Source: Oceanospirillales bacterium (GTDB taxonomy: Bacteria > Pseudomonadota > Gammaproteobacteria > Pseudomonadales > Balneatricaceae). From it: DNA of 64,000 nt. The notes under the pieces were generated by a model. The model was not told the DNA's origin. It did no database searches and saw nothing but the letters and a program-made list of their open reading frames with translations. Of this stretch, positions 40,025 to 49,098 are shown piece by piece (positions within the stretch are counted from its first letter, which is position 1; the number at the start of each line of letters is the position of its first letter). Made by a program: the position numbers and the translations under genes. The stretch is taken from NCBI GenBank assembly GCA_018223185.1, contig JAAEYW010000029.1, forward strand, positions 1 through 64,000. The letters are read 5' to 3'.

Positions 40025-41164
40025 ATGCTCACGCTTCCCCCTCTTTCGCTCTATATCCATATCCCCTGGTGTGTGCGCAAATGCCCTTACTGTGATTTCA
40101 ACTCACACGCCGTCAATGGCGAGATCCCGCAACAACGTTACATCGACGCTTTAATGCGCGATCTGGAGCAGGAGCTGGCAGGAGTTCAGGGCCGGGAAAT
40201 CGGGACAATCTTTATCGGCGGCGGCACCCCCAGCCTGTTTGATGCCGCCGGGATTAAACAGATACTGACCGGTATCGCGGCACGCGCCCGCATTTCTACG
40301 GATGCCGAGATCACCATGGAAGCCAATCCCGGCACCTTTGAGCAGGAACGTTTTGCCGGTTTCAGAGAGGCCGGGGTTAACCGTCTGTCCATCGGCATCC
40401 AAAGTTTTGACAGCGCCCGGTTACAGCAACTGGGGCGAATTCATAACCGCAATGATGCCCTGCATGCCGCCGGTAAAGCGCGGGAGATCGGCTTCGATAA
40501 TTTTAATCTCGATCTCATGCATGGATTGCCTGGACAATCCACGGAAGCGGCACTGGCGGATCTGCAACAGGCCATGGAACTGAAACCCACTCACCTCTCC
40601 TGGTATCAGCTCACCATTGAACCCAATACTGAGTTTTTCAGTAAGCCGCCGGAACTGCCGGAGGATGAAGCGTTGTGGGCAATACAGGAACAGGGGCAGG
40701 CGCTGCTTGAAACCCATGGATATCATCAGTATGAGATCTCCGCCTACAGTCAGCCCGGCCGTCAGTCGCGGCATAATCTGAATTACTGGCAGTTTGGCGA
40801 CTATCTCGGCATTGGTGCCGGCGCCCATGGAAAAATCAGCTGGCCGGAACAGAACCGGATCAACCGGCGCTGGAAGCAACGTCAGCCGAAGGCTTACATG
40901 GATGCTTTGAACCCGCTCTCAGGAGAACAGGATATCAGTCCTGAGGAACGTCCTTTCGAGTTCATGATGAATGCATTACGGTTAACCGCGGGGGTCGAAG
41001 CAGAGTTATTCAGCCTGCGTACCGGTCTGTCGCTAGCGTCAATTGCCCCGATGGTAGAACAGAGCCGCAACCAGGGACTGCTGGAAGCCGATGCAGGAAT
41101 GCTTGCCCCGTCCCCCCGGGGACGACTGTTTCTGAACGACCTGCTGGAGCAGTTTCTCGACTGA
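40025..41164 (+). CDS. hemW: Radical SAM heme chaperone HemW
   Basis: A 379-residue radical SAM protein related to coproporphyrinogen dehydrogenase HemN, now regarded as a heme-transfer chaperone. The [4Fe-4S] motif is CVRKCPYCDF (CxxxCxxC) near residues 16-25, followed by FIGGGTPSLF and LSIGIQSFDSARLQQLGRIH. The HemW C-terminal domain is present. ATG 40025 gives MLTLPPLSLYIHIPWC; a TTG at 40010 overlapping the rdgB stop would add five residues, and neither has a clear ribosome site. Confidence 0.94.
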   Translation: MLTLPPLSLYIHIPWCVRKCPYCDFNSHAVNGEIPQQRYIDALMRDLEQELAGVQGREIGTIFIGGGTPSLFDAAGIKQILTGIAARARISTDAEITMEANPGTFEQERFAGFREAGVNRLSIGIQSFDSARLQQLGRIHNRNDALHAAGKAREIGFDNFNLDLMHGLPGQSTEAALADLQQAMELKPTHLSWYQLTIEPNTEFFSKPPELPEDEALWAIQEQGQALLETHGYHQYEISAYSQPGRQSRHNLNYWQFGDYLGIGAGAHGKISWPEQNRINRRWKQRQPKAYMDALNPLSGEQDISPEERPFEFMMNALRLTAGVEAELFSLRTGLSLASIAPMVEQSRNQGLLEADAGMLAPSPRGRLFLNDLLEQFLD

Positions 41165-41514
41165 TACGCCGGTTTTCAAAGCCTGCAAAACCGTTTCGAA
41201 TACAGATAAACAGCGCAAGAATCGGGTGGCTCTGCCGGAGCAAATCACAGACACTGGACAGATAACGTCAACACGGAACGGGAAAATGACTATCAGACGT
41301 CTGCTGCAACGCGTGAGCCTGCCTGCCCTCCTGACGGGATCATTCCTGGTTATACAGGTCTCCGCCTCTGTTATCGACTGCACCCTTCTGATAGAACTGC
41401 GGCGGGTTCTGGCAGCTCATGTTCTGCAAGGCTATGCTCTGAACATGCTCAGAAACCCGACACGGAGAAGCAGGCTCAAGCTGCTCAACCGATCGCATAA
41501 CCGGAGAATTAGTC
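41165..41514. other. Intergenic region hemW/ada-like gene
   Basis: 350 bases without a supported gene. A weak hairpin CGGTTTT/AAAACCG (41169-41175 with 41187-41193) followed by TTT could terminate hemW. An open frame (41226-41522, with an inner ATG at 41286 that would give a 78-residue protein with one hydrophobic stretch) overlaps the next gene's start by 8 bases, but I see no family features or good ribosome site. Confidence 0.45.
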
Positions 41515-42366
41515 ATGTCTGACCGGTCAGTACAACAGTATGAGACCGTTGCTGCTGCAATCCGTTATCTTCGTCAGCACAGCAGAAATCAACCAGAGCT
41601 GGCTGAAGTTGCCGCCGCGGTCCATCTCAGTGAATACCACCTGCAGCGGGTGTTCAGCGCCTGGGCAGGGATTTCACCTAAACGCTTTCTCCAGTATCTG
41701 ACCAAAGAGCATGCGCTTAACGCGCTTAAAGCATCCACTGACAGTCTGACAGCGGCATATGATGCCGGCTTATCAGGAAGCGGTCGTCTGCATGACCTGA
41801 TGATCAGTTGTGAAGCGATGACTCCGGGTGAAATCAGGGCGGGAGGCAAAGGGGTTGAGCTGCACTATGGCATCGCCCCCTCCCCCTTTGGTCTGGCGCT
41901 GGCAGGCTGGACCCGTCGCGGCCTCTGCTACCTGGCATTTCTCGATGACGATCTCTCCGAACGCCATGCAGAGTTGCTCAGCCAGTGGCCAAATGCAACC
42001 GTCATTGCCGATGAGCAAGGCGCATCAGCGTTGTTAGAACAGATATTTCCCGCCCTGCCACAACCGGGCAAACTGCATCTGTTACTGCGAGGTACTAACT
42101 TTCAGATTAAAGTGTGGCAAGCGTTGCTGAATACCCGGCCGGGGCAGTTTTACTCATACTCACAACTGGCTGCGGCTACCGGCTCACCAAAAGCCCAGCG
42201 GGCCGTTGGCAGTGCCGTGGCCGCCAACAGTGTCGGTTATCTGATTCCCTGCCACCGGGTGATCCGCGAGAGCGGCGAAAGCGGCAACTACCGCTGGGGG
42301 CCGGAACGAAAACGGGCAATACATACCTGGGAATATGCACATGCAACACAACAACCTGACACTTGA
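41515..42366 (+). CDS. Ada-like methylated-DNA-[protein]-cysteine methyltransferase with AraC domain
   Basis: A 283-residue two-domain protein. Residues 8-105 form an AraC-type helix-turn-helix region (LAEVAAAVHLSEYHLQRVFS, SPKRFLQYLTKEHAL). Residues 120-275 form an alkyltransferase domain with the active cysteine in IPCHRVIRESG and the upstream FQIKVWQALL. It would transfer methyl groups from O6-methylguanine to itself and may regulate transcription. Unlike E. coli Ada it lacks the N-terminal zinc domain that repairs phosphotriesters and switches on the activator, so control is probably different. It overlaps the following AraC gene by 32 bases. Confidence 0.9.
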   Translation: MSDRSVQQYETVAAAIRYLRQHSRNQPELAEVAAAVHLSEYHLQRVFSAWAGISPKRFLQYLTKEHALNALKASTDSLTAAYDAGLSGSGRLHDLMISCEAMTPGEIRAGGKGVELHYGIAPSPFGLALAGWTRRGLCYLAFLDDDLSERHAELLSQWPNATVIADEQGASALLEQIFPALPQPGKLHLLLRGTNFQIKVWQALLNTRPGQFYSYSQLAAATGSPKAQRAVGSAVAANSVGYLIPCHRVIRESGESGNYRWGPERKRAIHTWEYAHATQQPDT

Positions 42367-43069
42367 CCTGCGCAGCTACAGCGCCGAAACCGATAACCAT
42401 CTGCATGACTATCATCAGCTGGTATTGCCGGTCAGCGGTCAGCTGGATATCTCTGTGGGCAGGCAGAGCGGGCGGGTTGATTCCGAACGTGCCGCTATCA
42501 TCAGCGCAGGACAGGAGCACGGTTTTTCAGGATCTGAAGATAACTGTTTTGTCGTCGCCGATATACCCGGACAGCTGGCCCCGGAGTTCGAACAGTTACC
42601 GGCTTTTATCCACCTGAGTCCGGCAATCATTCAGTATGTACGTTTTCTGCACCAGCAGTTGCAACAGCACAATTCGGTCAGCACCCAACGCCAGATGCTG
42701 CTGTTATTAATTCAGTTATTGCAGGAACAGTGCGGTAAACAACCCCGGCTGGATCGCCGTATCTCTGCGGCACAGAACTATCTCGATCATCACTTCGGTG
42801 ATGCTGTCAGTATCAGCCAGCTGGCACAAGTGGCTAATCTTAGTCCCCGCCAGCTGAGTGAGCTGTTTCGTAAGCAGCTGGGGATGACGCCCCATCAATA
42901 CCTGATCGAAAAGCGGATGCAACGGGCCTGGCAGCTTCTGGAGCAGGATAGCCTGACCATTCAGCAGGTCGCCGATGCGGTAGGTTATAGTAGTCTGGCG
43001 GCATTCAGTGATCGCTTTCGCAAACATTTTTCAATCCCTCCCAGCTATTTCCGCCGCTCCGGCAAATAG
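42335..43069 (+). CDS. AraC-family transcriptional regulator
   Basis: A 244-residue regulator. The N-terminal cupin-like half (about 1-110) has HDYHQLVLPVSGQLDISVG, and the C-terminal AraC DNA-binding domain has VSISQLAQVANLSPRQLSEL and LTIQQVADAVGYSSLAAFSD (both helix-turn-helix units), ending FRRSGK. It overlaps the Ada-like gene by 32 bases and precedes the EamA exporter gene by 73 bases, so it may regulate that exporter; this is inference from position. Confidence 0.9.
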   Translation: MHMQHNNLTLDLRSYSAETDNHLHDYHQLVLPVSGQLDISVGRQSGRVDSERAAIISAGQEHGFSGSEDNCFVVADIPGQLAPEFEQLPAFIHLSPAIIQYVRFLHQQLQQHNSVSTQRQMLLLLIQLLQEQCGKQPRLDRRISAAQNYLDHHFGDAVSISQLAQVANLSPRQLSELFRKQLGMTPHQYLIEKRMQRAWQLLEQDSLTIQQVADAVGYSSLAAFSDRFRKHFSIPPSYFRRSGK

Positions 43070-43142
43070 TTCCGCTCAATTAAGAAAGATACAGGCGGGC
43101 ACCCGCGTTATGCTTCTGTAATTCACTTAGGATACTTTTTGC

Positions 43143-44048
43143 ATGTCGACTACCATTCTGCGGGCGACCCTGATCGGTTCCGTTTCAATCTTTCTCTGGG
43201 GCACTCTGGCGCTGCTGACCCGTCTGACCGAAGGCCGGATTCCGCCGTTTCAGTTGATGGCCATGACCTTTGCCCTGGCGTTTTTACTGATGTCACTTAA
43301 CTGGTGGCGGCAAGGACATCTGGGGCTGCGTCACCTGCGACAACCTAAACTGGCCTGGTTTCTGGGTGTCGGTGGTTATTTCGGCTATCATTTCTGCTAC
43401 TTTCTTGCCATGACCAAAGCCCCAGCGGTGAGCGTCAGTCTGATCGCTTACCTGTGGCCGTTACTGATCGTCCTGTTTGCCAGCCTGCTACCGGGAGAAA
43501 ACCTGCTGAAGCGACACCTTCTGGGTGCCGTACTTGCACTTTATGGCTGCTGGCTGCTTATCGGTGAGGGAAGCGATGGCTTCAACCCGCACTACCTGAG
43601 CGGCTATCTGCTAGCACTCAGCTGCGCCTTTATCTGGTCCGGTTATTCGGTATTAAGCCGTCTGGTAAAGCAGGTTTCCACCGATGCGGCCGGATGGTTT
43701 TGTGGTGCTACGGCGCTGCTGGCACTGATCTGTCACAGATTATGGGAAACCACAGTGTGGCCGGAATCGGCAATGCAGTGGACCGGCGTTATTGGTCTGG
43801 GTTTAGGGCCGGTCGGTATCGCTTTCTTTACCTGGGATTATGGTATCAAGCATGGCAACCTGCAGTTATTAGGCGTACTGGCCTACTCGGCGCCACTTAT
43901 CTCGGCCCTGCTTTTAGTCATGACGGGACTGGCAAAAGCCGACCTGAACCTGATGCTGGCCTGTCTGGCGATTGTCTGTGGCTCGCTGATTGCCGGCCGG
44001 CAAAATAAACCGGCAACCAAGCTAATGACCCACCCGTCAAAGCGCTGA
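43143..44048 (+). CDS. EamA (DMT) family exporter, YddG-like
   Basis: A 301-residue inner-membrane protein with about ten hydrophobic helices in two EamA repeats. Features such as SIFLWGTLALLTRLTEGRIP, GGYFGYHFCYFLAMTKAP and GLGPVGIAFFTWDYGIKHGN resemble YddG-type aromatic amino acid/drug exporters. Substrate is not certain. The gene follows the AraC regulator. AGGA lies 9 bases before the ATG. Confidence 0.87.
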   Translation: MSTTILRATLIGSVSIFLWGTLALLTRLTEGRIPPFQLMAMTFALAFLLMSLNWWRQGHLGLRHLRQPKLAWFLGVGGYFGYHFCYFLAMTKAPAVSVSLIAYLWPLLIVLFASLLPGENLLKRHLLGAVLALYGCWLLIGEGSDGFNPHYLSGYLLALSCAFIWSGYSVLSRLVKQVSTDAAGWFCGATALLALICHRLWETTVWPESAMQWTGVIGLGLGPVGIAFFTWDYGIKHGNLQLLGVLAYSAPLISALLLVMTGLAKADLNLMLACLAIVCGSLIAGRQNKPATKLMTHPSKR

Positions 44049-44126
44049 TGCTGACCGGTATGCAAGAGCCCGGTTAAGGCCGTTCCAGCGCCTGAGACAG
44101 ACAAAACCACTGATGCGGCTCAGCCA

Positions 44127-44750
44127 TCAGCCGTTATAGCCGGCAACCAGACCAAGGCTGACCGCCATCTGAATCAGCTGCGGCAGGGACGGGGCGGCCA
44201 TCTTAGCCATCATATTGGCGCGATGCCCTTCCACCGTCTTGCGGTTTATCGCCAGCAGATCGGCTATCTCCTGATTAGCCAGACCATTGACAACCTGTTC
44301 AAACACCTGGCGCTCCCGTTTGGTCAGCGACTGATAGCGCTCCTGCAGCAGGCTAAGCCGCCCCTGATCGGTGCGTTTTTCCTGATCCTGTTGCAGCGCC
44401 TGCTGCACATGATCCAGCAGCAACTGGTCATTGAAAGGTTTTTCGATAAAGGTTTTTGCCCCCTGAGTCATCGCGGTTACTGCCATATCCACATTGCCAT
44501 GACCGGAGATCATAATCAGGGGTATATCGATCTGATAATCTGGCAGCTGCTTCTGTGCACTGATACCACTCAGTCCGGGCATCCGGACATCCATCACCAC
44601 ACAGCCGCTGCTACCCTGTTCGAAGGCATCAAGAAAGTCCTGGGCATTACCAAAGGTCCTGACCTGCAGGCCAACCGATGTCAGTAACCACTGCAGTGAA
44701 TCACGCACATCGGCATCATCATCGACGACATAAACAGTTTGTTGCGCCAT
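44127..44750 (-). CDS. FixJ-type response regulator
   Basis: A 207-residue regulator with an N-terminal receiver domain (VYVVDDDADVRDSL; phospho-acceptor D54 in VVMDVRMPGL; K near 104 in FIEKPF) and a C-terminal LuxR-type helix-turn-helix (LTKRERQVFEQVVNGLANQE, INRKTVEGHRANMM). It is 15 bases downstream of its partner kinase gene and is probably its output. Candidate targets are the adjacent acyl-CoA and malonyl-CoA genes. Confidence 0.93.
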   Translation of the reverse strand: MAQQTVYVVDDDADVRDSLQWLLTSVGLQVRTFGNAQDFLDAFEQGSSGCVVMDVRMPGLSGISAQKQLPDYQIDIPLIMISGHGNVDMAVTAMTQGAKTFIEKPFNDQLLLDHVQQALQQDQEKRTDQGRLSLLQERYQSLTKRERQVFEQVVNGLANQEIADLLAINRKTVEGHRANMMAKMAAPSLPQLIQMAVSLGLVAGYNG

Positions 44751-44765
44751 AGAGTTTCCTTGAGT

Positions 44766-46319
44766 TTAACGGGTGCTTAGATTAAAGCTAAATACTGCAC
44801 CTCCTTCTGCCCGGTTAGCGGCCCTCAGCTGACCACCATGACTCTCTATCAGGGTTCGACTGATCGCCAGTCCCATCCCCAGACCATCCGCCTTGGTGGT
44901 ATAAAACGCTCCGAACAACTGTTCCGAGTCCTCTACAGGTAGTCCGGCCCCCTGATCAAGTACGCTGATTATAACCTGATCCGGCTTTTTCATTGAAGCT
45001 TCAAGCCAGACCTCTGGCACGCCCTGATGATCTTTTTGATCGCAGGCTTCAATTCCATTAAGGATCAGGTTCAATAGAATCTGCTCCAGCTGAATGCGAT
45101 CACCCCAGACCGGTGGCAGGTCTGCCGGCAACCGGTTGCTCAACCGCACATGGTGCCGGTCAGCATTACTGGCACAGAACCGGATGAGTTCATCCACCAG
45201 TGGCGACAACGCCAGCATCTCCCGGCAAGGCTCAGCCTTGCGGGTAAAGTCCATCATCCGGTGCACGATCTCACCGGCTCTGAGCGCAGTACTGCCAATC
45301 CGTTCTAACGGCTCAGCGATCTGCGCCATCGGCGCATTGCAATCCTTCTCCATTCTCCGCTGAATACCCCGAACATAGTTAACCACAGCGGTCAGCGGCT
45401 GGTTAATTTCGTGGGCCAGACCGGTAGCCATCTCCCCCATCGTAATTAAGCGCGCAGCGTGGTCGATCTCAAACTGATACTGCCGTTTTTTTGCTTCTGC
45501 CGCTTTCACTTCGGTCATATCCCTTGCAACTGTCGAAAAATACTCCAGCCGGTCATCCAGAGAACGGTGCGCCAGCACCTCCAGCATCACCGGGATAGTG
45601 CACTGCTGAGTATGACTATACATCTCAGCTTCACCGCGCCAGCGTCCCTCTTCATTAGCAACAGGCAAAGCCTGCTGCTGCAGCAGGGCATAGCTCTCTG
45701 GCGTAAACAGACATGTCAGTGAAAGGGGTTGATGGGCAGAAAGCTCCAGTCCCAGAGTCACCCGGGCCGCCTCGTTAAGCTGAGTCACCCGGTGATCAGG
45801 AGTAACGAAGGCGACCAGATCGCTACTGTATTCCAGCACCCTGGCCAGGCGACGGCTGGCCTGTTCTGCATTAATACGCTGACTGACGTCACGGGACACC
45901 ACCAGAATCTCCAGCAGCTCATCGGTATCCGGATCACGAATAGAACGGCTGGTACTTTCCAGCCAGGTGTAATGGCCATCCTTGCAGCGAAAACGATACG
46001 TATGAGTGTAGAGCCCCTGATCATAACTGACGCTGGGGGAGCGACGCTTGAAATCTTCCACATCGTCGGGATGGTAAAGTTCGTAGGCCGACACCCCGAT
46101 AATCTCTTCCACACTATAGCCCAGCAGATGAGTCACCGCCGGGGATACATAGATAAAGCGCCACTCTTCCGGAGTATGCCGGGAGATCATATCGGTAGAC
46201 TGTTCGGCCATCTCCGCCAGCAACCGGTTGCGTTCGGCCTCATCGGCAGGGATCGTAACGGGGCGCTTTGGGTGCCGGGACTGTTTCACACTAACCTCCT
46301 CGGGCTGACTCATTAACAT
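44766..46319 (-). CDS. PAS-domain sensor histidine kinase (FixL-like)
   Basis: A 517-residue soluble kinase with no transmembrane segment. It has two PAS domains: the first (about 40-155) includes WRFIYVSPAVTHLLGYS and GHYTWLESTSRSIRD, the second spans about 165-280. A HisKA domain follows with the phospho-acceptor histidine in MATGLAHEINQPLTAVV, and an HATPase domain with GIEACDQ and GLGMGLAISRTL. The layout matches FixL, but I could not identify a heme-binding histidine in the PAS domains, so oxygen sensing is not supported; the signal may be metabolic. ATG 46319 has GGAG 8 bases upstream. Confidence 0.92.
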   Translation of the reverse strand: MLMSQPEEVSVKQSRHPKRPVTIPADEAERNRLLAEMAEQSTDMISRHTPEEWRFIYVSPAVTHLLGYSVEEIIGVSAYELYHPDDVEDFKRRSPSVSYDQGLYTHTYRFRCKDGHYTWLESTSRSIRDPDTDELLEILVVSRDVSQRINAEQASRRLARVLEYSSDLVAFVTPDHRVTQLNEAARVTLGLELSAHQPLSLTCLFTPESYALLQQQALPVANEEGRWRGEAEMYSHTQQCTIPVMLEVLAHRSLDDRLEYFSTVARDMTEVKAAEAKKRQYQFEIDHAARLITMGEMATGLAHEINQPLTAVVNYVRGIQRRMEKDCNAPMAQIAEPLERIGSTALRAGEIVHRMMDFTRKAEPCREMLALSPLVDELIRFCASNADRHHVRLSNRLPADLPPVWGDRIQLEQILLNLILNGIEACDQKDHQGVPEVWLEASMKKPDQVIISVLDQGAGLPVEDSEQLFGAFYTTKADGLGMGLAISRTLIESHGGQLRAANRAEGGAVFSFNLSTR

Positions 46320-46338
46320 GATAATGTCTCCGATAATA

Positions 46339-46362
46339 ACAGCCGGTTATACAGCCCGGTTA
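46339..46362 (-). promoter_or_regulatory. Direct repeat upstream of the sensor kinase gene
   Basis: ACAGCCGGTTA (46339-46349) and ACAGCCCGGTTA (46351-46362) lie head to tail with 12-base spacing, 20-43 bases upstream of the kinase start. This is a plausible binding site for a regulator, but nothing identifies which one. Confidence 0.3.
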
Positions 46363-46369
46363 ATATAAC

Positions 46370-46387
46370 GCCGGGGCCAGCCCCGGC
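46370..46387 (-). terminator. Hairpin after the acyl-CoA ligase gene
   Basis: GCCGGGG-CCAG-CCCCGGC (46370-46376 with 46381-46387), a 7-bp GC-only stem with a tetraloop, 5 bases past the ligase stop. It lacks a clean T run on the minus strand, so it may only weaken read-through into the kinase genes. Confidence 0.45.
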
Positions 46388-46392
46388 ACAGA

Positions 46393-48024
46393 TTAAGACT
46401 GCAACATCTGTCGCAATGCATACTTTTGTACTTTACCGGTGGAGGTTTTTGGCAACTCGGCAAACACCACCCGTTTAGGACACTTAAAGTGGGCCAGCTT
46501 ATCACGACAGAAATCGATAATGCTCTGGGCTTCCAGCTCCTCACCCGGTTTCAGGGTGACCACGGCACAAGGCACTTCACCCCAGTGATCATCCGCTTGT
46601 GCCACGACGGCAGCTTCCAGAATGGAAGGATGGCGAAACAGCACATCTTCCACTTCAATAGTGGAAATATTCTCCCCGCCGGAAATAATGACATCTTTAG
46701 AGCGGTCTTTAACCTCGATATAGCCATCAGCATGCCATACAGCCAGATCACCGCTGTGGAACCAGCCTCCCCGGAAGGCTTCCGCAGAAGCGGAAGGGTT
46801 CTGCAGATACCCCTTCATCATGGTATTACCCCGCATCATCACTTCTCCCATAACCGTGCCATCTCTGACTACCGGCTCCAGCGTTACCGGATTAGCCACC
46901 ATCAGCTCCGCCATACCGGGAGCCCTGACACCCTGGCGGGCCATCTTCACTGCCCGCTGTTCCAGTGACAGCTGATCCCACGCCTGCTGATAAGAGCAGA
47001 ACACGCTCGGTCCGTATGTTTCGGTCAGGCCATAAGCGTGCACCACCTGAATCCCCAGCGCTTCCATTCCTTCAATAATCGCCGCCGGTGGCGCGGCCCC
47101 TCCGGTGGTGACCGTGACCGGGTGATCCACCCGCGGTCTGACTTGCGGGGCGGCATTGAGCAGCATGTTTAATACCACCGGAGCAGCGCAGAAATGGGTA
47201 ACGCCGTTAGTCTGAATCGCTTCAAAAATCCGTTCAGCCTGCAGATGCCGCAGACACACATGGGTACCGGCTACCGCAGTTACCGCCCAGGGATAGCACC
47301 AGCCGTTACAGTGGAACATCGGCAGGGTCCAAAGGTAAACCGCATGGGGTGGCAGATTCTGGCCGAGGATATTACTCATGGCATTGAGGTAAGCACCGCG
47401 GTGATGATATACCACCCCCTTGGGATTACCGGTAGTACCGGAGGTATAGTTCAGAGCGATTGCCTGCCATTCATCAGCCGGAGGTTGCCAGCTGAAATGC
47501 TCATCGCCTTCGGCCAGCAGCTGCTCATAGGTTAATGAACCCAGCAGCGCCCCCCCACTAAACTGAATATCGTCCACATCCACGACCAATGGCTGGTACT
47601 GACACATTTTCAGCGCCCGGCCTACAGTATCGGAAAACTCCCGGTCGGTAATCACCACCTGCGCACGGCCATGGTCAAGCATAAAGCTGATGGATTCTGC
47701 ATCGAGCCTGGTGTTCTGGGTATTCAGCACAGCACCGAGCATCGGTACGGCAAAATGCAATTCCAGCATCTCGGGAATATTTGGCAACACCGCCGCAACG
47801 GTATCCCCCTGGCCGATACCCCGTTGCTGCAAGGCGGACGCCAGTCTCAGGCAGCGCCGATAGGTTTCCCCCCAGTCACGACTCAGATCGCCATAAATCA
47901 CTGCCGTATGTTCTGGGTAGACACTCGCTGCACGCTCGATAAATCCCACAGGGCTCAGTGCGCTAAAGTTAGCGCTATTCTGTGCCAGCCCCATGTCGTA
48001 CGGATTATTATTGTTGTTTTCCAT
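46393..48024 (-). CDS. Acyl-CoA synthetase (AMP-forming)
   Basis: A 543-residue ANL-superfamily ligase that forms an acyl-CoA from a carboxylic acid via an acyl-AMP. The phosphate-binding motif is YTSGTTGNPKGVVYHHRG; AYGLTETYGPS, SGDLAVWHADGYIEVKDRSK and the C-terminal catalytic lysine in PKTSTGKVQKYALR follow. The sequence is of the medium-chain/plant-AAE-like type rather than malonyl-CoA synthetase, but the substrate cannot be fixed. ATG 48024 is chosen over a TTG six codons upstream, as GAGG lies 5 bases before it and MENNNNNPYDMGL fits the family. Overlap and spacing suggest one operon with the genes at 48047 and 48607. Confidence 0.92.
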   Translation of the reverse strand: MENNNNNPYDMGLAQNSANFSALSPVGFIERAASVYPEHTAVIYGDLSRDWGETYRRCLRLASALQQRGIGQGDTVAAVLPNIPEMLELHFAVPMLGAVLNTQNTRLDAESISFMLDHGRAQVVITDREFSDTVGRALKMCQYQPLVVDVDDIQFSGGALLGSLTYEQLLAEGDEHFSWQPPADEWQAIALNYTSGTTGNPKGVVYHHRGAYLNAMSNILGQNLPPHAVYLWTLPMFHCNGWCYPWAVTAVAGTHVCLRHLQAERIFEAIQTNGVTHFCAAPVVLNMLLNAAPQVRPRVDHPVTVTTGGAAPPAAIIEGMEALGIQVVHAYGLTETYGPSVFCSYQQAWDQLSLEQRAVKMARQGVRAPGMAELMVANPVTLEPVVRDGTVMGEVMMRGNTMMKGYLQNPSASAEAFRGGWFHSGDLAVWHADGYIEVKDRSKDVIISGGENISTIEVEDVLFRHPSILEAAVVAQADDHWGEVPCAVVTLKPGEELEAQSIIDFCRDKLAHFKCPKRVVFAELPKTSTGKVQKYALRQMLQS

Positions 48025-48046
48025 ACCTGCCTCAGTCACCAATAAG

Positions 48047-48592
48047 TTAGCGTAAGAATTTCATACTGAAATCCCGGAACTCCGGCACATCAGAACGCAT
48101 CATCCACTCAAACCCCACCATCTCCCGGGTTACGATCTTCACCCCTTCGTCCCGCATCCGGGCGATGGCGTATTCGGTATCAGCCGGGTTACGGGCCGAG
48201 ACTGCATCAGCCACGACAAACACCTTTTTACCCTGCTCCAGTAACCGTAAGGCAGACTGCATCACACAAGCATGCGCCTCCATTCCACAGATTACGATCT
48301 GCTCCCGGTCAAGTGCATCAATACGGCTGCGACACTCTGGAGAGTCCGCACAGGAAAAGAACGTCTTAGCGATAAAATCCTCCTCCGGCAGCAGTGCTTG
48401 CAACGCTTCCGCAGTCGGCCCCACACCCTGCGGATATTGCTCAGTCCCCAGAACCGGCACCTCAACCAACCGGGCCAGCTCCATCAGCCAGCGACAACCG
48501 TTAACTAACTGCTCACTCTCATGCACTCCGGGCAGCAACCGGGCCTGAACATCAATCACCAGTAACGCACTCGCATCTCGGTTAATCAGCAT
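48047..48592 (-). CDS. Isochorismatase-family hydrolase
   Basis: A 181-residue cysteine hydrolase of the YcaC/isochorismatase-like fold. The catalytic triad is visible as the aspartate in LLVIDVQARLLPGV (D14), a lysine in FIAKTFFSC and the nucleophile cysteine in GMEAHACVMQSALRLL. Substrates in the family range from isochorismate to amides, and none can be assigned. It lies between the MaoC and ligase genes with short gaps (14 and 22 bases). Confidence 0.9.
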   Translation of the reverse strand: MLINRDASALLVIDVQARLLPGVHESEQLVNGCRWLMELARLVEVPVLGTEQYPQGVGPTAEALQALLPEEDFIAKTFFSCADSPECRSRIDALDREQIVICGMEAHACVMQSALRLLEQGKKVFVVADAVSARNPADTEYAIARMRDEGVKIVTREMVGFEWMMRSDVPEFRDFSMKFLR

Positions 48593-48606
48593 TTTTTACT
48601 CCTGAA

Positions 48607-49038
48607 TCAAATAGGACGACGATCAACCATATTGGTCGCAACACCGGCAGCAACAACCTTACCCCTGACCGTGCAAACGGTTTCCAGCACAACCCGACGA
48701 CGCGCCTCATCGATCTCCAGAACCGTCGCCGTCGCCACTACGGTATCGCCTATGTAAACCGGCGCCTTGAACTTCAACTGCTGATCGACATAGATCGCAC
48801 CCGGCCCCGGCATCCGGGTACCCAGCACCGCAGAGATCAGGGCGGCACTGAACATACCGTGGACAATACGCTGTCCAAACACGGTCTGTTCGGCATACTC
48901 CGCATTGATATGGACCGGATTATCATCACCGGAAACTCCGGCAAACAGCACCACATCCGCCTCAGTAACCGTTTTGGCATAACGGGCGGTCATGCCCACT
49001 TCCAGATCCTCAAGGTAGTAACCATGTAGTTCGTGCAT
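48607..49038 (-). CDS. MaoC-family (R)-enoyl-CoA hydratase-like protein
   Basis: A 143-residue hot-dog-fold protein. The catalytic Asp and His of (R)-specific hydratases lie in FAGVSGDDNPVHINAEYA near residues 32-49, followed by RIVHGMFSAALISAVLGT. This resembles PhaJ, which converts enoyl-CoA to (R)-3-hydroxyacyl-CoA. It is the first gene of the minus-strand operon, divergent from malonyl-CoA decarboxylase across about 150 bases, opposite a PhaB-like reductase that makes the same type of product. Confidence 0.92.
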   Translation of the reverse strand: MHELHGYYLEDLEVGMTARYAKTVTEADVVLFAGVSGDDNPVHINAEYAEQTVFGQRIVHGMFSAALISAVLGTRMPGPGAIYVDQQLKFKAPVYIGDTVVATATVLEIDEARRRVVLETVCTVRGKVVAAGVATNMVDRRPI

Positions 49039-49098
49039 CGCTGCATCCTCTTATCGATGTTGTTATTTACAACCAACCATAATGGTTTTCACGGACAA

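Noticed and set aside
41226-41522. 98-codon plus-strand frame before the Ada-like gene
   Set aside because: Basic, low-information sequence with a single hydrophobic stretch, weak start signals and no homologue I recognise. Left as uncertain non-coding.
44766-46319. Oxygen-sensing FixL
   Set aside because: Domain order fits FixL, but I could not identify the heme-ligating histidine in either PAS domain and no nitrogen-fixation or microaerobic genes are nearby.
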